Below are positions 25,799 through 35,700 of a stretch of DNA of 64,000 nt, in pieces. The notes below the pieces were generated by a model. The model saw only the letters and a program-made list of their open reading frames with translations. It did not search any database and was not told the DNA's origin. A program made the translations under genes and the position numbers. Positions within the stretch are counted from its first letter, which is position 1; each line of letters opens with the position of its first letter. The DNA comes from Bradyrhizobium manausense (GTDB lineage: Bacteria > Pseudomonadota > Alphaproteobacteria > Rhizobiales > Xanthobacteraceae), in contig NZ_LJYG01000112.1 of assembly GCF_001440035.1 (NCBI RefSeq), positions 255,791-319,790 on the forward strand. Direction: 5' to 3'.

Positions 25799-26260
25799 TC
25801 AGGGTTGGACTGCCCCTTGCGCCGGCCCGGCCGCCGCAGGAGGTGCCTCTAGCGCCACCAGCTTGATCCGAGAATAGCCGCCGGATCGCAGGATTTCCAT
25901 CACGCCCATCAACTCGCCGTACGGCACCGCCTTGTCGGCGCGCAGGAACAGATATTTGTCCTTGCTCATATCGGCGACGGCATCGAGCGAGCTGACGAGG
26001 TCGGTGCGCTTGACCGGATTCTCTCCGATCGCCAGCGTCAGATCGGGCTTGATGCTGACATAGGTCGGCTTGTCCGGCTTCTTCTGCGGCTGCGCGCTCG
26101 ACGTCGGCAGGTCGATCGGCAGATCGACCGTCGACAGCGGAGCTGCGACCATGAAGATGATCAGCAGCACCAGGATGACGTCGATGAACGGCGTGACGTT
26201 GATGTCATGCGTTTCGGAGAAATCGTCGTCGTCATCATTCTCGGTGAGCGAGACAGCCAT
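25799..26260 (-). CDS. exbD: ExbD biopolymer transport protein
   Basis: 153 residues. A short N-terminus, one helix (INVTPFIDVILVLLIIFMVAAPL) that carries the conserved protonatable Asp, and a periplasmic domain starting SSAQPQKKPDKPTYVS. ExbD forms the motor with ExbB. It starts 3 bases after exbB ends and 10 bases before tonB, so these genes are cotranscribed. Confidence 0.92.
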   Translation of the reverse strand: MAVSLTENDDDDDFSETHDINVTPFIDVILVLLIIFMVAAPLSTVDLPIDLPTSSAQPQKKPDKPTYVSIKPDLTLAIGENPVKRTDLVSSLDAVADMSKDKYLFLRADKAVPYGELMGVMEILRSGGYSRIKLVALEAPPAAAGPAQGAVQP

Positions 26261-26263
26261 GGC

Positions 26264-27298
26264 TTACTCCGCCGCGTGCGAATGCGCGCTGCCATGGCTG
26301 CGGTCGAGATCGCGCGACAACAGCCGGGCGGCGGCGCCCGAGGCGCGGCTGACGAGCTCGAGATAGCCCTTCGTCACGCGCGAGAAGTGATTGTAGATGA
26401 TGACGGCAGGAATAGCGGCGACGAGACCGATGGCAGTGGCGAGCAGCGCCTCGGCGATGCCGGGGGCAACCACAGCAAGATTGGTCGTCTGCGACTTCGA
26501 GATGCCGATAAAACTGTTCATGATGCCCCAGACGGTGCCGAACAGACCGACGAACGGTGACGTCGAACCGATGGTCGCAAGCACACCCATACCGACGCGG
26601 ATGCGCCGCGCTTCCGCGCGCACGATCTCGGCGAAGCTCGACGCCGCACGCTCCTTGATGCCGCCGTCGCTGGACAGGCCCGCCGACATCCGCGCTTCGC
26701 GCAGCGCGGCACTCAGGAAGGACGGCAGGATGCCCTGCTTGGTGCCGAGCGCCATCTGGGCTTCCGCGAGCGACCGCGCCTCTGCAATCCTCTTCAGCGC
26801 CGAACGAAGCCTCGTGGAGGCGATCGACAGCTCGATCGATTTTGCGATGAAGACGGTCCAGGTCACGAGCGAGGCGAAGGCAAGCCCGATCATGACCGCC
26901 TTCACGATGACGTCCGCCGACATGAACATCACCCAGGGTGACAATTCCTTCATGGCCGGCGCGATGCCGGCCTTTGGCGCTGGCTCGGATGCCGGGGCGA
27001 TGGCAGCCTCGGTCGCGGGAGCGCTGGGCATCGCGGCCATGGGCGCCGCAGCCATGGGCGACGCAGCCGTGGGCATGGCAGCCGTGGCGGCTGCGGTCGA
27101 AGGCGCCGCGGTAGCGCTTGGTTGCGCCGCGGTAGCGGCAGTAGCCGGCGCCGGCAGGACCGCCGCAGGTGCAGGCGCTGTGGGCCGAGCCTGCGCCGCC
27201 GCCTGGGGTTGTGTCTGGGCAGCAGCAGGCGCTGTGAGCCAGGTGGCCGCGAGCAGCGCGGTTGCAACGAGGCTTGCGTGGAAAGATGCGAACTTCAT
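26264..27298 (-). CDS. exbB: ExbB proton-channel protein with long N-terminal extension
   Basis: 344 residues. The core has three membrane helices and the MotA/TolQ/ExbB pattern (MGVLATIGSTSPFVGLFGTVWGIMNSFIGISK, then AVVAPGIAEALLATAIGLVAAIPAVIIYN). An N-terminal signal-like segment (residues 1-27) and an Ala/Pro/Met-rich stretch (about residues 28-115, with MAAAPMAAMP-like repeats) precede it, as in the longer ExbB type of some Gram-negatives. It overlaps the end of the piuC-like gene by four bases (27295-27298). Confidence 0.9.
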   Translation of the reverse strand: MKFASFHASLVATALLAATWLTAPAAAQTQPQAAAQARPTAPAPAAVLPAPATAATAAQPSATAAPSTAAATAAMPTAASPMAAAPMAAMPSAPATEAAIAPASEPAPKAGIAPAMKELSPWVMFMSADVIVKAVMIGLAFASLVTWTVFIAKSIELSIASTRLRSALKRIAEARSLAEAQMALGTKQGILPSFLSAALREARMSAGLSSDGGIKERAASSFAEIVRAEARRIRVGMGVLATIGSTSPFVGLFGTVWGIMNSFIGISKSQTTNLAVVAPGIAEALLATAIGLVAAIPAVIIYNHFSRVTKGYLELVSRASGAAARLLSRDLDRSHGSAHSHAAE

Positions 27299-27984
27299 AC
27301 TTCGGCCCAGTTGCGAATGAGGTTGTGATAGATACCCGTCAATTTGACCGTTTCGGGATCGTCGCGCCCGAGCCGTGCCACCAGCGCCTGAATGGCGGTG
27401 TCGAGGTCAAAGATCATGCTGCGGGCTTGATCGTCCCGTATCATGCTCTGGAGCCAGAAGAAAGACGCAACCCGGGCCCCCCTCGTCACCGGGGTGACCA
27501 GATGCAGGCTGGTCGAGGGATAGAGCACGCAGTCCCCAGCCGGCAACTTCACTTCGTGCGAACCGTAGGTGTCCTCGATCACAAGTTCGCCACCATCATA
27601 ATCTTCGGGCTCGCTGAGGAATAACGTGACCGACAGATCGGTGCGAATGCGAAGGCCGGTCAGGCGGTCGCCGCGGATCGCGTTGTCGACATGCAGGCCG
27701 AAATAGTGGCCGCTGTCCGCCGCATAGCGGTTGAACAGCGGCGGAAAGATCTGGAGTGGGATTGCGGCCGCCAGAAACCGCGGGTTCGCCGTCAGCGCCG
27801 AGATGATGCGATGGCCGAGCTTGCGCGCGACCTCACCGTCCGGCGGCAACTGCTCGTTGCGCTTGACCATGGCCGACTGCGCGCCCGCCGTGGAACGGCC
27901 GTCTTCCCATTCGCTGGCATCCATGATGCGGCGAAACTCCGCCACATCATCCTTGCTCAGGACGCCTTCAATGCATGTCAGCAT
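27295..27984 (-). CDS. piuC: PiuC-like Fe(II)/2-oxoglutarate hydroxylase
   Basis: 229 residues. The H-x-D...H triad is His98 and Asp100 (FGLHVDNAI) and His161 (SLHLVTPVTRG), with Arg171 as the 2-oxoglutarate anchor. PiuC/YbiX proteins accompany siderophore receptors and are thought to hydroxylate a bound siderophore or a receptor, easing iron release. It lies between the receptor gene (20-base gap) and exbB (4-base overlap), so it is part of the uptake operon. Confidence 0.9.
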   Translation of the reverse strand: MLTCIEGVLSKDDVAEFRRIMDASEWEDGRSTAGAQSAMVKRNEQLPPDGEVARKLGHRIISALTANPRFLAAAIPLQIFPPLFNRYAADSGHYFGLHVDNAIRGDRLTGLRIRTDLSVTLFLSEPEDYDGGELVIEDTYGSHEVKLPAGDCVLYPSTSLHLVTPVTRGARVASFFWLQSMIRDDQARSMIFDLDTAIQALVARLGRDDPETVKLTGIYHNLIRNWAEV

Positions 27985-28004
27985 GGCACCTCGTCATCTT
28001 CCCA

Positions 28005-30560
28005 TCAGTAGCGCGCCGAGATCACGAAATAGGCGGCGCGTCCGGGTGCTTCCAGCACGAAGGGCGCGGCGCTCTGGTACAGCGCGTCGTAGTAGCGCTT
28101 GTCGAAGATGTTGTTGACGAACAGCTTCAGACGCCAGTTCTTGTTGATCTTGGCTTCCGCGAACGCATCAAAGCGCCAGTAGCTCGGAATCGACGTGCCC
28201 TGGTTGGCCGCGAGCAAAGTGCCGCCATAGATCTTGGAGCGGTATACCGCCTGGCCGCCGAGCTCCCAGGTGTCGTTGAGCTGGTACTTCGAGAGCAGGC
28301 TGAACGACTCGTGCGCGATGTTGGCGAGCGGACGCCCGACATTGGAGACGTAGAGTGTCGTATTGGCCGGCGGGGCCAGGGACTTCGTCACCTCCGACTG
28401 CATCAGCACGAGGCCGCCGAACACGCTCCATTTGTCCGTGATCTTGCCACCCACCCCGAGATCGATGCCGCGGACGCGATAGGCAGCGCCCGCCGTGATG
28501 CACGACACGGTCTTTGCCGGAGCCACGGGAGCGAAGGTACAGCCAAGCGCCGCCGCCGCCGCAGTGCTGCCGACGTTCTGCGCCTCGCGCGCGTTTTCCT
28601 TGGTCGTCTCGAACAGCGCGGCAGTCAGCAGCAGGTGGCGATCGAACAACTCCCATTTGGTGCCGAGCTCTATGGCCTTGTTCTTTTCGGGCCCGAAGAT
28701 CTGGTTGTTGCCACCGGCCAGATTTGGATTGATGCCGCCATAGGCGGTGCTGGTGCCGTCGAACTCCGAGCCCACGGGATTCGCCGAGGTCGCATAGGCG
28801 GCATAAACGCTGCCGTTGGGCAGCGGCTTCAGCGTGAGGCCGAGGTTGTAATCCGGAACCAGGAATTGCGCGGACTGCTGCCCGAAAGCACCCGCCGCCG
28901 TGAAAGCCGATGTCTTGATGCTGTAATCGTCATAGCGGAAACCGCCGTTGAGGATGAGGACATCGCGATAATTCGCGCTGTCCATGACGTAGCCGCTGAT
29001 GGTTTCAATCCCAATCTTGGTCGGCCTGCCGGTCAGGCCCCCCGGTATCGGGAACGGATTGTCGGTGGCCTGCGGATAAAACACGCTGACGCCGGACGTT
29101 GATCCCGAGCCGGTGAAAGGCGTCGTCCCGGTCGTGATCTCCGAGCCAAGCCCGGTGTAAGTGTCGATCGACGATCGCTCGTTGTCGTATTCGATGCCTG
29201 CAAACAACGTGTGCCTGAAGCCGGCATGATCGTCGAACTTGTACGTCGCCTCGGTCTGGTTGGCGAACACGTCGGTGGCCTGGTAGCGGCTCTGAGGGTT
29301 GGCGCTCACAGTATAGGCCGTGAACGGAGCGCCCGCGGCCAGCGTCGGCGATTCCGGCAGTGTGCCGATGTAGTTCTGCGTCGAGTGCGATTCCCGGATC
29401 TTGTTGGTGAGCAGCAGATCGGGCGTGACCTGAACTTCCGCATTGATCGTGCCGATATCCTGGCCGGTCCGGTAGAAATCGCGATTGACGAAGCCGTAGA
29501 AATTATTCCGGTTGACCCCGAAGTCCGGGAAAGGCCCGCCTGATGTCGACGACGTGCTCGGCCGATAATACGGCACGCCGAAATCGGGAATGCCCGTCAG
29601 CTCGGTGTGAATGTAATTGCCGGTGATCTTGATGGCGTCGGTCGGCTTCCAGGTCGTGGCGACGAAGGCGCCATCGCGATTGTCCTTGACGCGATCCCGC
29701 CCCGCAACGTCGGCATCCTGAAACAGGCCACCGGCGCGAACGGCGAGCGACGGGTTGATCACCTGGTTGACGTCGAGCGTGACACGCTTGGTCTGGTCGG
29801 TGCCAAACGTCGTGTCCATGTTGTAGAAGCTCTTCTCGGTCACGGCCTGCTTGGTGACGATGTTGATGGCGCCACCCGCCGTGCCGCGGCCCGCGAAGGA
29901 CGACGCGGGACCGCGCAGGATCTCGACCTGCTCGGTGAAGAAGTTCTCGCGCACGCTGACGCCGGCATCGCGCACGCCGTCGATGAAGACGTCGTTGCGG
30001 GCGTCAAAGCCGCGGATGAAGAAGCGATCGCCGAAAGCATTGCCGCCCTCGCCGGTGCCGAGCGTCACGCCGGCCGTGCTCAGGATCGCCTGCTTCAGCG
30101 TGGTGGCGCCCTTGTCGTCGAGGACTTCCTTGCTCAGCACCGTGATCGACTTCGGCGTATCGACCAGCTTCTCCGGAAACTTGCCGCCGGCCTGGACGTG
30201 ATCGACTTTGTAGGGCGCAGCCGGATCTGCATAGGGATTGCTATCAGGCGACGGTGCGGCCGCATCGACGACCGGGGCCACTGCAGCCTGCTGACGTTGT
30301 TGTGCCGCACGCCGCAGCGCGTTGCGGGCGCGGACCTGATCGGGCGTCGGTTTCGCGGTGGTGGAGCGCGGCCGCTCCTTGGGTGCGTCGACGTTGACCG
30401 GCGGCAGACTTGTCTGCTGCGCTTGTGCTGCGCCCGATACCGACGCGACTGCGATCAGGCCTGCAACGGTGGAAGCAGTCTTGCCAGCCGCACCATCGAA
30501 ATTGCCGACCAAAGCTTGCCGTGCCGCGGTCGAACGCAACGACCGCGGAGCCCTCGCCAT
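28005..30560 (-). CDS. TonB-dependent siderophore receptor
   Basis: 851 residues from the ATG ending at 30560, with AAGG 6 bases upstream; an in-frame TTG at 30584 is an alternative start. An N-terminal signal, then a Pro/Ala/Arg-rich segment of about 100 residues, then the plug (FPEKLVDTPKSITVLSKEVLDDKGATTLKQAI, RGFDARNDVFIDGVRD, EILRGPASSFAGRGTAGGAINIVTK) and a 22-strand barrel ending in VISARY with a C-terminal aromatic Tyr. FhuA/FiuA-like, probably for a catecholate or hydroxamate siderophore. It is the first gene of the uptake operon and likely iron-controlled through the box array at 30692-30760. Confidence 0.92.
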   Translation of the reverse strand: MARAPRSLRSTAARQALVGNFDGAAGKTASTVAGLIAVASVSGAAQAQQTSLPPVNVDAPKERPRSTTAKPTPDQVRARNALRRAAQQRQQAAVAPVVDAAAPSPDSNPYADPAAPYKVDHVQAGGKFPEKLVDTPKSITVLSKEVLDDKGATTLKQAILSTAGVTLGTGEGGNAFGDRFFIRGFDARNDVFIDGVRDAGVSVRENFFTEQVEILRGPASSFAGRGTAGGAINIVTKQAVTEKSFYNMDTTFGTDQTKRVTLDVNQVINPSLAVRAGGLFQDADVAGRDRVKDNRDGAFVATTWKPTDAIKITGNYIHTELTGIPDFGVPYYRPSTSSTSGGPFPDFGVNRNNFYGFVNRDFYRTGQDIGTINAEVQVTPDLLLTNKIRESHSTQNYIGTLPESPTLAAGAPFTAYTVSANPQSRYQATDVFANQTEATYKFDDHAGFRHTLFAGIEYDNERSSIDTYTGLGSEITTGTTPFTGSGSTSGVSVFYPQATDNPFPIPGGLTGRPTKIGIETISGYVMDSANYRDVLILNGGFRYDDYSIKTSAFTAAGAFGQQSAQFLVPDYNLGLTLKPLPNGSVYAAYATSANPVGSEFDGTSTAYGGINPNLAGGNNQIFGPEKNKAIELGTKWELFDRHLLLTAALFETTKENAREAQNVGSTAAAAALGCTFAPVAPAKTVSCITAGAAYRVRGIDLGVGGKITDKWSVFGGLVLMQSEVTKSLAPPANTTLYVSNVGRPLANIAHESFSLLSKYQLNDTWELGGQAVYRSKIYGGTLLAANQGTSIPSYWRFDAFAEAKINKNWRLKLFVNNIFDKRYYDALYQSAAPFVLEAPGRAAYFVISARY

Positions 30561-30623
30561 ACCCATCCTTACGCCCCATTCCAATTGCTGCAGTGTGTCG
30601 CGCCGTGACAGGGCGACGCACTG

Positions 30624-30652
30624 GTCGTATCGAGCGGGGCAATGAGGGTCAA
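30624..30652 (-). promoter_or_regulatory. Possible promoter of the siderophore-receptor operon
   Basis: On the minus strand TTGACC (complement 30647-30652) and TACGAC (complement 30624-30629) lie 17 bases apart. The start of transcription would be near 30617, about 55 bases before the receptor start. The -10 is only a partial match. Confidence 0.35.
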
Positions 30653-30691
30653 CGCAGTGACGGCATGAGCAACGTTGAATCCATCCAGATC

Positions 30692-30760
30692 AAAACGATT
30701 CTAAATTTGAGTTTGAAACCGTTCTAAGCTCGAGCTTGTAAGCGTTCTAAACTGAAGCCG
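30692..30760. promoter_or_regulatory. Three tandem 23-bp repeats with TTCTAA (iron-box-like array)
   Basis: TTCTAA occurs at 30699, 30722 and 30745, exactly 23 bases apart, and flanking bases repeat too (AAACGATTCTAAATTTGAG, AAACCGTTCTAAGCTCGAG, TAAGCGTTCTAAACTGAAG). The reverse complement TTAGAACGnTT matches half of the rhizobial iron control element TTTAGAA-N3-TTCTAAA bound by Irr. It lies 75-145 bases upstream of the proposed transcription start of the receptor operon. The stretch 30761-30904 beyond it has no recognisable gene. Confidence 0.6.
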
Positions 30761-30904
30761 ATGTTTGTCCTTGCGATGCGCGGTTCGTGCATCGCGCTTT
30801 TGCGTCAAAGCACGGGACGCCTGTCGCAGCAGGTATTGTCGCGCGACACGTTGATGCAGCGGGACATAGCGACACTCGTCTTCGCGCATCATCTTGCGCG
30901 GCCG

Positions 30905-31144
30905 TCAGTCGCTGCTCGGGGGCTTCATCAGCGAGAACAATTCATCGACGGTGCGCTGCGCGGTTGCACGCACGCGATCTGTGTTGTCCATGCCCACGAT
31001 CTTGACGCCGCCAACGACGGCTTTGATCTCGTCGCGGAAGTCGGTGAGAAAGCGCAAGGGATCGCGCTGCTCATTGGCTACGCGCGCGATCAACCCCGTA
31101 ATCAGAATCTGGCACGCGATCAGCTTGCCGTTCAATTCGTCCAT
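30905..31144 (-). CDS. Small conserved-looking protein of unknown function
   Basis: 79 residues from the ATG ending at 31144 (MDELNGKLIACQIL), chosen because AGGAG lies 6 bases upstream; a longer frame to 31198 lacks such a site. It is mostly helical: residues 1-25 LNGKLIACQILITGLIARVANEQ, then FLTDFRDEIKAVVGGVKI and a C-terminal RVRATAQRTVDELFSLMKP helix. No membrane helix or motif was recognised. An iron-box-like TTTAGAACCGTTCT lies 75 bases upstream, so it may share control with the iron genes. Confidence 0.65.
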   Translation of the reverse strand: MDELNGKLIACQILITGLIARVANEQRDPLRFLTDFRDEIKAVVGGVKIVGMDNTDRVRATAQRTVDELFSLMKPPSSD

Positions 31145-31218
31145 TCCGCACTCCTGACGTGGCGGCGCCGATATGAACGATGCTGGTTTTGGTGACAACC
31201 GAAACGCGACCGGGGCGG

Positions 31219-31234
31219 TTTAGAACCGTTCTCG
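31219..31234. promoter_or_regulatory. Iron control element (ICE)-like site
   Basis: TTTAGAACCGTTCTCG carries the inverted pair AGAA-CCG-TTCT with the TTT flank on one side, near the Irr/ICE pattern TTTAGAA-N3-TTCTAAA. It lies upstream of the small gene ending its start at 31144 and about 300 bases upstream of the RND adaptor gene. Confidence 0.5.
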
Positions 31235-31437
31235 CGAAGGCAAATGCGCCCGTACCAACACAGCGCGTTCGCTGGCGTCCTCCATCGCAACGTCACGACG
31301 CCTGCGAGTATTCTCTGTCTCTTGCACGCTCCTCGCTCGTCACAAGAGAATGCAGCACTGCACACCGGCGCGTCACCCGGTTGCCTACGGGGTGCAAAGC
31401 TTTCCAATTGTTTAGGATTCTCAACTGATAGTGCTGT

Positions 31438-31460
31438 TTACACTGGAACTTGGCGTGTAA
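31438..31460. promoter_or_regulatory. Inverted repeat in the RND adaptor promoter region
   Basis: TTACAC, 11 bases, GTGTAA: perfect 6-bp arms. The flank TTTACA at 31437-31442 and TAATAT at 31458-31463, 15 bases apart, could be a promoter covered by the repeat. It lies 75-97 bases before the adaptor start at 31535. No regulator gene is adjacent. The rest of 31145-31534 shows no gene. Confidence 0.4.
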
Positions 31461-31534
31461 TATACAAGCCTTGCTGGAACCCTTTGATTGCCCCGCCATT
31501 CGTTGTTTTGGGCATACAAGCCGATACACTCACA

Positions 31535-32710
31535 ATGAAAAAGTCACGGCCGATCCTGTGGATTGTCATCATCGCAGCTGTGGCCGGTGGCGGCTATTAC
31601 GGCTGGCAGCGATATCAGGCCGCGGAGGCCGGGAAAGCCCAGACTGCACAGAAGGGTGCGCCGCGCGCGCCCGCCGTGCCCGTCAGCATCGCGCCGGTCC
31701 AGAAGAGCGACTTCCCGGTTTACCTGACCGGTCTTGGCACCGTTCAGGGCTTCAACACCGTACAAGTCCGGACCCGGGTGGATGGCCAGATCGACAAGAT
31801 CGCCTTCACCGAAGGCCAGATCGTCAAGCAGGGCGAGTTGCTGGTCTCGATCGATCCCCGCCCCTATCAAGCCACGCTCGACCAGGCCAAGGCCAAGAAG
31901 GCGCAGGACGAGGCTAGCCTGGCCAATGCCAATCTCGAGCTGCAGCGCGCGATGAAGCTCGGCGAATTCGCGACCGCACAGCGCGTCGATACCCAGCGCT
32001 CGACCGTCGCCCAGCTCACCGCCCAGATCGCCGCCGACGAAGCCGCCATCGCCAACGCCCAGACCCAGCTCGACTACACCCAGATCACGGCACCGATCAC
32101 GGGCGTCGCCGGCCTGCGCCAGGTCGACATCGGCAACATCGTCAACGCCTCGAACCAGACCGGTGTCGTCACCATCGCTCAGGTCGAACCGATCACCGTG
32201 ATCTTCACCGCGCCGGAGGACCAGCTGCCCTATATCAGCGAGGGCCAGAAAGCCGGCGAGCTCAGGGTGATCGCGTTCACCACCGACGGCAAGAAGACGC
32301 TGGCCGAAGGCAAGCTTGCCGTCATCAACAACCAGGTTGATACGACCAGCGGGACGATCAGGCTGAAGGCGGTGTTCGACAACAAGGAGCACACGCTGTG
32401 GCCGGGACAATCGGTGTCGACGCGACTGCTGGTGCGGACGCTGAAAGACGCGACCATCGTTCCCGATGACGCGGTCCAGCATTCGACCAACGGCCTCTAC
32501 GCCTATACCGTCAGCCAGGACAACAAGGCCGAGGTTCGCAAGATCAAGGTCGCCTATTCCATCGACGGACGCTCGGTCATCGAGGAAGGCTTGAGCCCCG
32601 GCCAGCAGGTGATCACCGGCGGCCAGTACAAGGTTCAGCCCGGCAGTCTGGTCTCGACGACTGTCGCGAGTTCGGATCCGGTCCAGAAAAACAAGGTTCA
32701 GCAGGAATGA
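31535..32710 (+). CDS. RND efflux periplasmic adaptor (MdtA-like)
   Basis: 391 residues from the ATG at 31535 (MKKSRPILWIVIIAAVAGGGYYGW), which gives a membrane anchor; an in-frame extension to 31244 has no support. It shows the lipoyl/hairpin layout: VRTRVDGQIDKIAFTEGQIVKQGELLVSIDPRPYQATLDQAKAKK, a coiled-coil hairpin, then QLDYTQITAPITGVAGLRQVDIGN, the beta-barrel and membrane-proximal domains. It links the RND pump to an outer-membrane channel. The stop overlaps the start of the pump gene (32707-32710). Confidence 0.9.
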   Translation: MKKSRPILWIVIIAAVAGGGYYGWQRYQAAEAGKAQTAQKGAPRAPAVPVSIAPVQKSDFPVYLTGLGTVQGFNTVQVRTRVDGQIDKIAFTEGQIVKQGELLVSIDPRPYQATLDQAKAKKAQDEASLANANLELQRAMKLGEFATAQRVDTQRSTVAQLTAQIAADEAAIANAQTQLDYTQITAPITGVAGLRQVDIGNIVNASNQTGVVTIAQVEPITVIFTAPEDQLPYISEGQKAGELRVIAFTTDGKKTLAEGKLAVINNQVDTTSGTIRLKAVFDNKEHTLWPGQSVSTRLLVRTLKDATIVPDDAVQHSTNGLYAYTVSQDNKAEVRKIKVAYSIDGRSVIEEGLSPGQQVITGGQYKVQPGSLVSTTVASSDPVQKNKVQQE

Positions 32711-35700
32711 CCGAAGGCGGGATTTCGGCACCTTTCATCCGTTATCCCATCGGCACATCGCTGCTGATGGCCGGCATTCTTTTTGTCGGCCTCGTCGCCT
32801 ATCCGCTGCTGCCGGTGGCGCCGCTGCCGCAGGTGGACTTCCCGACCATCCAGGTCACGGCCAATTTGCCGGGCGGCAGCCCGGAGACGATGGCCTCGTC
32901 GGTCGCCCAGCCGCTGGAGCGCCAGTTCGCCCAGATTCCCGGCATCGCGCAGATGACCTCGACGAGCTATCTGGGCACCGCCTCGATCACCATTCAGTTT
33001 GACCTCAACCGCAGCATCGACGGTGCAGCGAACGACGTGCAGGGCGCCATCAACGCCGCCAGCGGCCAATTGCCGAAGAACCTGCCCTCGCCGCCGACCT
33101 ACCGCAAGGTAAACCCGGCCGACTCCCCGATCCTGCTGCTGTCGGCGACATCAGACACACTGCCCCTGACCACCGTCAGCGATTCGATCGACGCCCAGCT
33201 CGCCCAGCAGATCAGCCAGATCTCCGGCGTGGCACAGGTCTTCATCGGCGGCCAGCAGAAACCCTCGATCCGCATCCAGGTCGATCCGGCGAAGCTGGTC
33301 GCCAAGGGCCTATCGATGGAGGACGTGCGTAGCCAGATCGCGATCACCACGGTCGACAGCCCGAAGGGCAATATCGACGGCGAGAAGCGCGCCTACACGA
33401 TCTACGCCAACGATCAGCTCACCCAGTCCAAGGACTGGAACGACGTCATCATCGCATACCGCAACGGCGGCCCGCTGCGCATCCGCGACATCGGGCAGGC
33501 GGTCAGCGGCGCCGAGGATGCCAAGCAGGCGGCCTGGGCCAATGGCAAGCGCGGCGTATTCCTGGTCGTGTTCAAGCAGCCGGGCGCCAACGTCATCGAG
33601 ACCGTCGACCGGATCAAGGCGACCCTGCCCCGCCTCGTCGCAGCCATCCCGCCCGCGATCAAGATCGAGCTCATCAGCGACCGCACCACCACCATTCGTG
33701 CCGCGGTCGAGGACGTGCAGTTCACGCTGCTGCTGACCATCGCCCTCGTGGTCATGGTCATCTTCGTGTTCCTGCGCAGCTTCTGGGCGACGGTGATTCC
33801 CACCATCACGGTTCCGCTGGCGCTGCTGGGTGCCTGCGCCCTGATGTGGGTGTTCGGCTATTCGCTCGACAATCTGTCGCTGATGGCGCTCACGATCGCG
33901 GTCGGCTTCGTGGTCGACGACGCCATCGTGATGCTGGAGAACATCACGCGTTACATCGAAGAAGGCGAAAAGCCGCTCGCGGCCGCCTTCAGAGGCTCCA
34001 AGGAGATCGGCTTCACCATCGTCTCGATCTCCATCTCGCTGGTCGCCGTGCTGATCCCACTGCTCCTGATGGGCGGCATCATCGGACGCCTGTTCCGCGA
34101 ATTCGCGGTCGTGCTGGCGATGACGATCTTCGTGTCGATGTTCGTGTCGCTGACCCTGACGCCGATGATGGCCTCGCGCTTTCTGCGTGCCCATGGCGAA
34201 GTGAGCCACGGCAAATTCTACAAATGGAGCGAGGGCGCCTTCGACGCGATGCTGCGCGGCTACGAATGGGGGCTCGACCATGCCCTGGCCTGGCGGCGCA
34301 CCACCCTCGTGGTCTTCTTCGCCACGCTTGGGCTGTCGATCTATCTCTTCGTCCTGATCCCGAAAGGCTTCTTCCCGCAGCAGGACGTCGGTCTGATAAC
34401 GGCGACCTCGGAAGCTTCCCAGGACATTTCCTTCAAGGAGATGGTCAAGCGCCAGGAGCAGCTTGGCAAGATCATCCTCGCTGATCCCGACGTCGCAAGT
34501 GTTGCGATGTCGATCGGCGGCAGTGGCCGTGCCGGCAACAACGGCAACCTGTTCATCACGCTGAAGCCTCGCGACCAGCGTGTGGCGTCGGCCCAGGAAA
34601 TCATCGCGCGGTTACGCCCAAAATTCGACAAGGTCGAGGGCGCCCGCCTGTACATGCAGGCAGCCCAGGACGTCCGTCTCGGCGGCCGTCCGACCCGTAC
34701 CCAGTTCGAGTTCACATTGCAGGACGCCGACCTCGGCGAGCTGAACGAATGGGCGCCGAAAATCCTCGCCAAGATGCAGACGCTGCCAGAGCTGCGCGAC
34801 GTCGCCACCGACCAGCAGACCCAGGGCACCACGGTCCAGCTCAAGATCAACCGTGACACCGCCTCGCGCTACGGCATCCAGCCGCAGCTGATCGACGACA
34901 CCCTCTATGATGCCTTCGGACAGCGGCAGGTCACGCAGTATTTCACACAGCTCAACACCTACAAGGTGATCCTGGAAATTCTGCCGGAGATGCAAGGCAA
35001 CCTGGATTCGCTGAACAAGCTTTATCTGAAGTCGCCGCTGACAGGCGACCAGGTGCCGCTGTCGACCTTCGCGACCTGGACCACCGATCCGGTCCGTCCG
35101 CTCTCGATCAGCCACCAGGGCCAATTCCCGGCGATCACGATCAGCTTCAACCTTGCCCAGGGCGTTGCGCTCGGACAGGCCACCCAGGCCGTTCAGAAGG
35201 CGATGGCCGATCTCGGCGCGCCGGCGACGCTGAATTCGAGCTTCCAAGGCACCGCACAGGCGTTCCAGCAGTCGCTCGGCACCGTGCCGCTGCTGATCCT
35301 GGCCGCGCTCGTCGTGGTCTATCTGATCCTCGGCATCCTCTACGAGAGCTACATCCACCCGATCACGATTCTGTCGACCCTGCCCTCGGCCGGCGTCGGG
35401 GCGCTCATGATCCTCATGGCGGCTGGCTTCGACTTCAGCCTGATCGCCTTGATCGGAATCATCCTGCTGATCGGTATCGTGAAGAAGAACGGCATCATGA
35501 TGGTCGACTTCGCCATCGCCGCCGAGCGCGATGAGCACAAGACGCCGGAGGAATCGATCCGGCAGGCCGCGCTGCTGCGCTTCCGCCCGATCATGATGAC
35601 GACGATGGCAGCATTGCTGGGCGGCGTGCCGCTGATGCTCGGCCACGGCACCGGCGCCGAGATCCGCCAGCCGCTCGGCTACGCCATGGTCGGCGGCCTC

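Noticed and set aside
30761..31195. A 144-codon plus-strand frame opposite the small gene at 30905
   Set aside because: The minus-strand gene has AGGAG at proper distance and a sensible composition; the plus frame is its shadow.
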